From positions 1 through 7,595 of the forward strand of contig DATKIY010000073.1 of assembly GCA_035543875.1 (NCBI GenBank): 7,595 nucleotides of DNA, written 5' to 3'. This document shows positions 1 to 4,780 of this stretch, piece after piece (positions within the stretch are counted from its first letter, which is position 1; the number at the start of each line of letters is the position of its first letter). The DNA comes from DATKIY01 sp035543875 (GTDB lineage Bacteria > Actinomycetota > Actinomycetes > JAHEKZ01). The translations under genes and the position numbers were made by a program. The notes under the pieces were generated by a model. The model saw nothing but the letters and a program-made list of their open reading frames with translations, did no database searches and was not told where the DNA came from.

Positions 1-2
1 CA

Positions 3-86
3 GATCGAGCGCTGCGCCAGGCAGGTTGGGGGGTACGGGGGTGCGCCGTGATTGCCATGGCTGGCGCCGCGGCGAACGGCCCCTGA
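3..86 (+). CDS. 3' end of a probable ComF-family phosphoribosyltransferase (partial)
   Basis: The frame is open from the window edge and ends at TGA 84-86, giving 27 residues. The start DRALRQAGWGVRGCAVIAMA resembles the C-terminal end of ComF-like phosphoribosyltransferases, where a helix ending in an 'ALRxAG' turn leads into a hydrophobic strand. The PRPP-binding loop that would prove the family lies outside the window. Context supports the call: from memory, a comF-like gene commonly precedes hpf in actinobacteria. The gene ends 74 bp before hpf, so co-transcription is possible. The two other plus-strand frames also stay open from the edge (to TGA at 49-51 and 122-124), but their residues look like random G/C-rich translation. 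The identification rests on few residues and should be treated as tentative. Confidence 0.5.
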   Translation, partial: DRALRQAGWGVRGCAVIAMAGAAANGP

Positions 87-160
87 TTGGGTGTCGCGGG
101 CACGCCGACCCTGGGCTAGCGTGAGAAGGAGCAGGAGCCGCACCAGCAAAGGAGCGAACC
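87..160 (+). promoter_or_regulatory. hpf upstream region with ribosome binding site
   Basis: This 74-bp gap lies between the comF-like stop and the hpf start. AAAGGAG at 148-154 is a strong Shine-Dalgarno sequence 6 nt before the GTG at 161 and fixes the hpf start. A TANNNT-type hexamer, TAGCGT (117-122), could be a -10 element. There is no recognisable -35 at the usual spacing, so the promoter is only a suggestion and hpf may be read through from the upstream gene. Confidence 0.45.
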
Positions 161-832
161 GTGGACATCGTGGTGAGAGGTCGACACATCGAGGTTTCGG
201 ATCGCTTCCGCGAACACGTGGCGCTGAAGCTAGCCAAGGTCGAGCGATACGACGGAAAGTGTCATCGGATTGATGTCGAGGTTTCCCAGGAGACCAATCC
301 TCGGCTAGCCGATCACGCAGTCCGCGTGGAGTTGACCTGTCATGGGAAAGGTCCCGTCATCCGCGCCGAGGCGTCGGCGGGAGAAAAGTACGCGGCCCTG
401 GACGTTGCGTACAGCCGACTGCAGGAACGACTACGCCGGGCTGCTGACCGGCGCCACGACCGTCATCGCGGCCACGTGCGTTCGGGCAATGGTCGGGCGC
501 ACACCGACAAGCCACCGAGCGAGTCGACGTCAATCCGTCCGACGGAGGGTGCGAGCATGCCGGGGGACGTGTTGACCACCGTGACAGATTCCGTCGACAA
601 CAGCGACCACGCTGCGGCTGCGCTGTCGGTTGTCGGCGACGGTCCGCTTGTAGTCCGAGAGAAGACGCACGTGGCTACTGCGATGACATTGGACCAGGCG
701 TTGTACGAGATGGAACTCGTTGGTCATGACTTCTTCTTGTTTCACGATGCAACAACCCACACGCCCAGCGTGGTTTATCGGCGCAAGGGCTACGACTACG
801 GGGTGCTACATCTGGAAGTCGACAACGTCTGA
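161..832 (+). CDS. hpf: Long-form ribosome hibernation promoting factor (HPF / S30AE family)
   Basis: HPF binds the 30S decoding region in stationary phase or stress and, in the long form, dimerizes 70S ribosomes into inactive 100S particles. The 223-residue product has the two expected domains. The N-terminal S30AE fold spans about 1-100 and starts MDIVVRGRHIEVSDRFREHV. The C-terminal dimerization domain spans about 162-220, with the hallmark stretches MELVGHDFFLFHD (184-196) and VVYRRKGYDYGV (204-215). A variable hydrophilic linker of about 60 residues joins them. The GTG start at 161 is chosen for the AAAGGAG 6 nt upstream and because residue 1 coincides with the family's first strand. Unusually, codon 133 is an ATG preceded by GGAGGG at 7-nt spacing, a possible internal start for the C-terminal domain alone. 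The next gene is 181 bp away, so hpf probably ends its own transcript. Confidence 0.95.
   Translation: MDIVVRGRHIEVSDRFREHVALKLAKVERYDGKCHRIDVEVSQETNPRLADHAVRVELTCHGKGPVIRAEASAGEKYAALDVAYSRLQERLRRAADRRHDRHRGHVRSGNGRAHTDKPPSESTSIRPTEGASMPGDVLTTVTDSVDNSDHAAAALSVVGDGPLVVREKTHVATAMTLDQALYEMELVGHDFFLFHDATTHTPSVVYRRKGYDYGVLHLEVDNV
544..559 (+). promoter_or_regulatory. Possible internal ribosome binding site and ATG within hpf
   Basis: GGAGGG at 544-549 is followed after 7 nt by ATG at 557-559, which is in frame with hpf (Met133). Initiation here would make a 91-residue protein carrying only the end of the linker and the C-terminal dimerization domain. The Shine-Dalgarno match is at least as good as that of the annotated hpf start. 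Whether it is used cannot be told from sequence; the encoded residues (Thr-Glu-Gly-Ala-Ser-Met) could have produced the motif by chance. Confidence 0.35.
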
Positions 833-852
833 GGGTGGCTAGTTGCGTGGCG

Positions 853-881
853 GCCCGGCTGAACTCTCGCAGGAGTCGGGC
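853..881 (+). terminator. Hairpin downstream of hpf, possible U-less terminator
   Basis: GCCCGGCT (853-860) pairs with AGTCGGGC (874-881), forming an 8-bp stem with one G-U pair around a 13-nt loop, 20 nt after the hpf stop. No T-run follows. Stem-only terminators are reported in high-GC Gram-positives, so position and strength are compatible with termination of hpf, but an RNA-processing or purely fortuitous hairpin is equally allowed. Confidence 0.35.
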
Positions 882-887
882 AGGAAG

Positions 888-956
888 TGCCTAGGCAGAT
901 AGCGACACCAACTGCCTGGAGTAGCCCGAGTCAGCGGTGTTACTGACCCAATCGGG
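888..956. repeat. Cluster of dyad symmetries in the hpf-regulator gap
   Basis: TGCCTAGGCA (888-897) is a perfect 10-bp palindrome. Its half AGGCAG (893-898) can alternatively pair with CTGCCT (914-919). Further on, CCCGA (925-929) pairs with TCGGG (952-956), and inside it TCAG (931-934) pairs with CTGA (943-946), giving a two-part stem with an asymmetric internal loop. Together with the hairpin at 853-881, these occupy most of a stretch with no gene. They may be operators or mRNA structure; no known riboswitch or RNA family is recognised. Confidence 0.3.
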
Positions 957-1064
957 TGGCGACTTGAGCGCCAGGGGTGACCCAAATGGGCCGTTTCGTG
1001 CCATCATGGCGGCGTGACTGAGGTGGCTATTGAGGGGACTTCCCGGCGTGACCCGATTCGGGTC
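944..1064. promoter_or_regulatory. Three TGACCC-type inverted repeats flanking the response regulator start
   Basis: Three related sites are visible. Site 1, TGACCCAATCGGGTGG, is at 944-959; site 2, TGACCCAAATGGGCCG, at 978-993; site 3, TGACCCGATTCGGGTC, at 1049-1064. All begin TGACCC and have a GGG half after 4 nt (sites 1 and 2) or 5 nt (site 3). Sites 1 and 2 start 34 bp apart, close to three helical turns. Site 3 holds a perfect 15-bp palindrome (GACCCGA-T-TCGGGTC, 1050-1064) inside codons 13-17. The arrangement around a regulator's start suggests operators, possibly autoregulatory, but this is inference. Confidence 0.35.
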
Positions 1065-1712
1065 CTCGTCGTTGACGACCATGCGCTGTTTCGGCGGGGA
1101 CTAGAAATGGTCCTCATCCAAGAAAGCGACATCGAGGTTATCGGCGAGGCTGCTGACGGTGAAGCTGCGGTGACTCGCGCCGCCGAGTTACTCCCTGACG
1201 TTGTCTTGCTCGACGTTCGGATGCCCAAGGGCTCAGGCATCGACGCCTGCGCTGCCATCAAGGATGTTGCACCGAGCGCTCGCATCATCATGTTGACGAT
1301 CAGCGACGAAGAGGCCGACCTCTACGAGGCGATCAAGGCCGGCGCGACTGGCTACCTGCTCAAAGAAATCTCGATCGACGAGGTAGCGGCGGCGGTGCGC
1401 TCGGTTTACGACGGACAGTCACTCATCAGTCCGTCAATGGCTAGCAAGCTGCTGACTGAGTTTGCGTTGATGGCTAAACGAACCAACGAGCGCAGCAACC
1501 AAGTTCCTGCCCCACGGCTTACAGAGCGTGAGTTAGAGGTGCTGAAGCTGGTGGCGCGTGGCATGAACAACCGCGACATCGCGCGGGAGTTGTTCATCTC
1601 CGAGAACACGGTCAAGAACCACATTCGAAACATTCTGGAGAAGTTGCAGCTGCACTCGCGCATGGAAGCCGTCGTCTACGCGGTGCGCGAAAAGCTCCTG
1701 GAAATCACCTAG
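1014..1712 (+). CDS. NarL/LuxR-family two-component response regulator (orphan)
   Basis: This is a DNA-binding response regulator switched on by aspartate phosphorylation. The receiver domain (about 15-130) has the acidic pair Asp21/Asp22, phospho-acceptor Asp67 in LLDVRMP, Thr95 and Lys117 (YLLKE), so all switch residues are present. A linker of about 35 residues leads to a LuxR-type helix-turn-helix (about 168-225) with LTERELEVLKLVARGMNNRDIA, where NTVKNHIRNILEKL is the recognition region. The total of 232 residues is typical of the NarL class. The start is GTG 1014. There is no Shine-Dalgarno before it, so it may be translated from a leaderless mRNA; an in-frame GTG at 1023 is the only close alternative. 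No histidine kinase is in the window, so the signal and partner are unknown. The upstream gap and the first codons carry TGACCC inverted repeats that could be its own operators. Confidence 0.93.
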   Translation: MTEVAIEGTSRRDPIRVLVVDDHALFRRGLEMVLIQESDIEVIGEAADGEAAVTRAAELLPDVVLLDVRMPKGSGIDACAAIKDVAPSARIIMLTISDEEADLYEAIKAGATGYLLKEISIDEVAAAVRSVYDGQSLISPSMASKLLTEFALMAKRTNERSNQVPAPRLTERELEVLKLVARGMNNRDIARELFISENTVKNHIRNILEKLQLHSRMEAVVYAVREKLLEIT

Positions 1713-1788
1713 TCCACGAGAACTGACGCGTTCATGTTCGTATGGGTAGGAAACGCCTTATTCATCACGGAGGTACGCTCGCTCTTCT
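1713..1788 (+). promoter_or_regulatory. Gap before the YcaQ-like gene with a distant ribosome binding site
   Basis: GGAGG at 1769-1773 is a full Shine-Dalgarno core but lies 15 nt before the ATG at 1789, longer than the usual 5-10 nt. No other in-frame start codon lies between them. The A/T-rich patch TTATTCAT (1758-1765) could hold a -10 element, though no matching -35 is seen. No terminator hairpin separates this gene from the response regulator, so read-through is plausible. Confidence 0.35.
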
Positions 1789-3030
1789 ATGGGTGACAGG
1801 CGACTTGAGCGACTGACGCTGGCACAGGCACGACGGGTTGCGTTAGCTGCGCAGGGCTTCGGTCAGCCTCGCCCATTGGGGACTGCGACTCGTCGCGACC
1901 TTCGTCGTGTCCTTAAGCACACGGGACTGCTTCAGATCGACTCCGTCAACGTCCTGGCTCGTGCTCACTACATGCCGCTGTTCTCCCGCCTTGGGCCGTA
2001 CCCGAGCCGGCTGCTGGAGGACGCTGCATACAAGGACACAGCGCGACAGCCCCGAGAGCTATTCGAGTACTGGGGCCATGAAGCGTCCCTGATCCCGATG
2101 TCTGCGCAGCCGTTGTTTCGCTGGCGTATGGCGGAGGTGATGGACCACGCATGGGATGGCATGAAGCGGCTTGCGACCGAACAACCCGACTTGCTGAAAA
2201 CCATCCTGCAAGACGTCAGGGCGCACGGTCCAATCTCGGCAGGAGAGTTGGCAAAAACTCACCAAGGTGAGCGTCCTCGCAAGAAAGGACCTTGGTGGGA
2301 CTGGGACACCGTGAAGACGGTGCTGGAGTTCTTGTTTTGGTCAGGAGAAGTGACAACAGCATCTCGACGAGGCTTTGAACGACTCTATGACATCCCCGAG
2401 CGAGTCATTCCGGCCAGGATTCTCAACGCCCCCACCCCAACCAGGGACGACGCTCAGCGACAGCTGATGCTCATGGCCGCCGATTCGTTGGGCGTGGCGG
2501 CAGCCCGCGACCTCCGTGACTACTACCGGTTGTCTGCGGCCGACGCGAAACAGCGGTTGGCTGAACTCGTCGATGCTGGCGAGTTGGTTCCGATTGACGT
2601 CGAGGGCTGGCGCTTACCTGCCTACGTCAAACCTGGCCTCGCGATTCCGAGGAAGGTACGGGACGCCGCGCTGGTTTCACCCTTCGATCCCTTGGTGTGG
2701 GAACGCGACCGGGCCGAACGGCTGTTTGGCTTTCGGTACCGCATCGAGATCTATGTCCCGGCGCACAAGCGGGTCCACGGTTACTACGTCTTGCCCTTCA
2801 TGCTGGATGAGCATCTGGCAGCACGCGTGGATCTCAAGGCCGACCGGCAGGCTGGTCTACTTCGGGTTCAGGCAGCCTTCCTTGAGGACCATGCGCCGGA
2901 CGGTGTACCCGAGCGGCTAGCGGACGAGCTGACGACCCTGGCGCAATGGCTCGAGCTAGGCGATGTCGTAGTGCACCCGAAAGGCGACTTGGCTCCGGCA
3001 CTTGCGAGCCTGCTCACTGCTGGTCAGTAG
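1789..3030 (+). CDS. Winged-helix DNA glycosylase-like protein of the AlkZ/YcaQ (AlkX) family
   Basis: Members of this family (HTH_42, formerly DUF1006) are tandem winged-helix DNA glycosylases. Streptomyces AlkZ excises azinomycin crosslinks and E. coli YcaQ/AlkX unhooks N7-guanine interstrand crosslinks and alkyl lesions. The 413-residue product has the family N-terminus (LTLAQARRVALAAQGF, 9-24) and the catalytic-loop region GLLQIDSVNVLARAHY (46-61). Gln49-Ile50-Asp51 matches the QxD motif of YcaQ rather than the QxQ of AlkZ. The C-terminal part has the conserved SPFDPLVWERDRAERLFGF (297-315) and RVHGYYVLPFM (328-338). The ATG start follows a GGAGG 15 nt upstream; the conserved N-terminus begins within ten residues, so little can be missing. 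The last 17 bp overlap the end of the minus-strand acetyltransferase gene. Family assignment is firm; the lesion it acts on is not known. Confidence 0.9.
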   Translation: MGDRRLERLTLAQARRVALAAQGFGQPRPLGTATRRDLRRVLKHTGLLQIDSVNVLARAHYMPLFSRLGPYPSRLLEDAAYKDTARQPRELFEYWGHEASLIPMSAQPLFRWRMAEVMDHAWDGMKRLATEQPDLLKTILQDVRAHGPISAGELAKTHQGERPRKKGPWWDWDTVKTVLEFLFWSGEVTTASRRGFERLYDIPERVIPARILNAPTPTRDDAQRQLMLMAADSLGVAAARDLRDYYRLSAADAKQRLAELVDAGELVPIDVEGWRLPAYVKPGLAIPRKVRDAALVSPFDPLVWERDRAERLFGFRYRIEIYVPAHKRVHGYYVLPFMLDEHLAARVDLKADRQAGLLRVQAAFLEDHAPDGVPERLADELTTLAQWLELGDVVVHPKGDLAPALASLLTAGQ

Positions 3031-3574
3031 CTAGCCTGGCGTGAAGGTGTAGGTCGTAACGCACTTCGCCGACGAGCAGCGCGCCACGCTGCACTCCCTC
3101 TGCGATGAACCTGCACCGTTCGGCCACGCCGCATGACGACTGGTTGTCCAACAGGTGACGAATCTCCAGGCGACCAAACCCACCCTCGACGAACGCCCAC
3201 CGCGACACCACCGCAACCGCGTCGGACGCAATTCCTAGCCCCCGCGCCTCCGGCAAAAGCCAGTAGCCGATCTCAGCTTCGCCCGAGTCAGCGCGAATCC
3301 GAACTAGCCCCACGCGACCGACCGTGTTGCCTTCACATTCGACCGCCCAGTCGTACCGGTCGAAACGGTTGATGGCAAAGGAAATCCAGGCTTGCGCATC
3401 GGCTTCGGATCGAACCTTGCCGATGGACGGTGAGTACTTCTGCACCTTCGCGTCGCGCGATGCACGGAAGACCGTGGCTACGTCGCGCTCGTCCGATCGC
3501 CAACCGCGGAGCGTCAGCCGTTCGTTGGCGAGGTCCGGCGGTGGTTGTGGCGTTTCGGCGCAGGCTTGGTTCAC
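3014..3574 (-). CDS. GNAT acetyltransferase, RimJ/RimL-like, single domain
   Basis: This is predicted to transfer acetyl from acetyl-CoA to an amine; the substrate is unknown. The 186-residue product opens the domain with ANERLTLRGWRSDERDVATV and carries the CoA-binding motif A as GYWLLPEARGLGIASDAV, with R111-G-L-G-I-A116 fitting RxxGxA. Motif B follows as DNQSSCGVAERCRF (143-156). The start is GTG 3574-3572: AAGG lies 6 nt upstream and the preceding gene's TAA ends 1 nt before it, so the two are probably translationally coupled. The frame is open further upstream to an ATG at 3799, but that stretch runs inside the double-domain gene and lacks family sequence. It ends with TGA 3016-3014, overlapping the end of the convergent YcaQ-like gene. 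Its domain is strikingly like the second domain of its upstream neighbour. Confidence 0.87.
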   Translation of the reverse strand: MNQACAETPQPPPDLANERLTLRGWRSDERDVATVFRASRDAKVQKYSPSIGKVRSEADAQAWISFAINRFDRYDWAVECEGNTVGRVGLVRIRADSGEAEIGYWLLPEARGLGIASDAVAVVSRWAFVEGGFGRLEIRHLLDNQSSCGVAERCRFIAEGVQRGALLVGEVRYDLHLHARLATDQQ

Positions 3575-3575
3575 G

Positions 3576-4655
3576 TTAAACCTTGCCGTGAATGTGCTCG
3601 TCGTACCACTCCCCGTCTCCGCAACGCTCGCCCTTTCGGGTGGTGCCCTCAAGCAGGTAACCCGCGCGCTCGGCGACCCTACAAGACGCAGAGTTGGCCA
3701 CAGCATGAATGAGCTCCAGTCGAACCATCCCCAGTTCGGCCATCGCCCACGTCGACGCCAGGCGAACCGCTGCTGTGGCGATTCCTTGGCCGCGGGCACG
3801 GGCGTGTGTCCAATAGCCGACCGACGCGGTCAGGTTCTCTTCATTGATTTTGTGGACAGAAAGCGCACCAAGAGGTTGGTGCGGGTCCTTGCCGCAGATG
3901 ACCCACGACGCGTGTGTGCCTGACGACCAGTCCGAGCGCGTTCGAGCCCATTCGGCTGCTGACGCCAGGTCAGTCACATCCGCGGGGTTCCACTGCTGAA
4001 TGTCTGGATCGGTGTACGACTCCAAGACCCAGTTCGGGTCGACCGACAGTGTGGGCAACAACTGAATGCCATCGCCGACGACGTCGACAGGCGACCAAGG
4101 CAGCCGACGCTGGTGCTTTCGTTGTCTGGGCTCGCCGGGCAGCAAGCTCGCCATCCACGCGTCGACGCTTTCGCCTCGATGGCGGAGTGACCGGCGAAGC
4201 GTTCCTTCGACCGTAAATCCGCATGATTCGGCCACTGCCCGAGACGCAACGTTTCCGACATTGGCCTGCCACTGGATCCTGGCCAGTGAAAGCCGCTCAA
4301 GCCCCCAGTCGCACACCAGCTTGGTAGCGGCAGCTGCGACCCCTCGTCGGCGTGCCCACGGCGCCACCCAGTAGCCGATCTCGCCAACGGCTGATTCCGA
4401 GTCGACCGTGAGGCTCGCCGAGCCGATGATCTCCTCGGTCTTGCCGTCGACGATGGCAAACGTGGCGATGCCAGCGTCCCAGCGTTCAGGGGCGGTGCTC
4501 ACAAACTGTGTGGCGTGCTCGGGAAGATACGGGGACGGGATGGTCGTCCATCGCTGGATGTCGTCGTCCTGGCAGGCGGCGTAGACCGCGTCGCCGTCGC
4601 CGGACGCCCAGACACGCAGACGTACGGCCCCGTCGGTCAGTTCTACCGGTTCCAT
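3576..4655 (-). CDS. Tandem double-domain GNAT acetyltransferase
   Basis: Two complete RimJ/RimL-like GNAT domains lie in one 359-residue chain. Domain 1 (about 3-172) has GEIGYWVAPWARRRGVAAAA, with RRRGVA (102-107) as its acetyl-CoA loop, then NVASRAVAESCGF. Domain 2 (about 195-359) has GYWTHARARGQGIATAAV, with RGQGIA (288-293), then NSASCRVAERAGYLLEG. A basic linker of about 20 residues separates them. I prefer ATG 4655-4653 because AGGA sits 7 nt upstream; a GTG two codons earlier (4661) is in frame but AGGA is only 1 nt from it. Both CoA loops look intact, so neither domain is obviously dead. It is the first gene of a two-gene minus-strand operon and divergent from secA. The substrate is unknown; candidates from the family are protein N-termini, antibiotics or small amines. 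Confidence 0.88.
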   Translation of the reverse strand: MEPVELTDGAVRLRVWASGDGDAVYAACQDDDIQRWTTIPSPYLPEHATQFVSTAPERWDAGIATFAIVDGKTEEIIGSASLTVDSESAVGEIGYWVAPWARRRGVAAAATKLVCDWGLERLSLARIQWQANVGNVASRAVAESCGFTVEGTLRRSLRHRGESVDAWMASLLPGEPRQRKHQRRLPWSPVDVVGDGIQLLPTLSVDPNWVLESYTDPDIQQWNPADVTDLASAAEWARTRSDWSSGTHASWVICGKDPHQPLGALSVHKINEENLTASVGYWTHARARGQGIATAAVRLASTWAMAELGMVRLELIHAVANSASCRVAERAGYLLEGTTRKGERCGDGEWYDEHIHGKV

Positions 4656-4780
4656 GGGCACATCCTGCCTGGAGTCACGGTTAGGTCACCATCCGATTAC
4701 GATGGGCGGGACGGCAGGAACTGGCCGTTGCGGGTTCGGTCGGTCGACCGCTCGTTCGATTCTGCTGACGGAGACCAAGA
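4656..4780. promoter_or_regulatory. Divergent intergenic region: acetyltransferase operon (-) and secA (+)
   Basis: About 125 bp must carry both promoters. For secA, TACGAT (4698-4703) fits the actinobacterial TANNNT -10 rule without a clear -35, which would give a leader of roughly 70 nt. The secA ribosome binding site is GGAG (4770-4773), 7 nt before GTG 4781. The inverted repeat CCATC (4689-4693) / GATGG (4701-4705) overlaps this -10. CGGTCGACCG (4741-4750) is a perfect 10-bp palindrome in the presumed secA leader. No convincing minus-strand promoter is seen. Confidence 0.4.

Noticed and set aside
52..273. 73-codon frame overlapping the hpf start
   Set aside because: It is Arg/Ser-rich in a different frame from hpf; the AAAGGAG at 148-154 serves the hpf GTG.
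1006..1017. Three-codon frame ATG-GCG-GCG-TGA whose stop overlaps the regulator's GTG
   Set aside because: It could couple translation, but a frame this short is expected by chance and also lacks a ribosome binding site.
1731..1764. Possible promoter TTCATG ... TATTCA before the YcaQ-like gene
   Set aside because: The spacing is about 22 bp and both hexamers are weak matches; not enough to call.
3575..3799. N-terminal extension of the single-domain acetyltransferase to ATG 3799
   Set aside because: The 75 extra residues are Trp/Arg/Pro-rich and lie wholly within the last part of the double-domain gene in another frame. GTG 3574 has a spaced AAGG and the family start follows it.
3324..3923. 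199-codon plus-strand reading frame opposite the two acetyltransferase genes
   Set aside because: It lies antisense to clear GNAT domains, its translation is Arg/Ser/Pro-rich with no recognisable domain, and no ribosome binding site was evident. It is a by-product of high GC.
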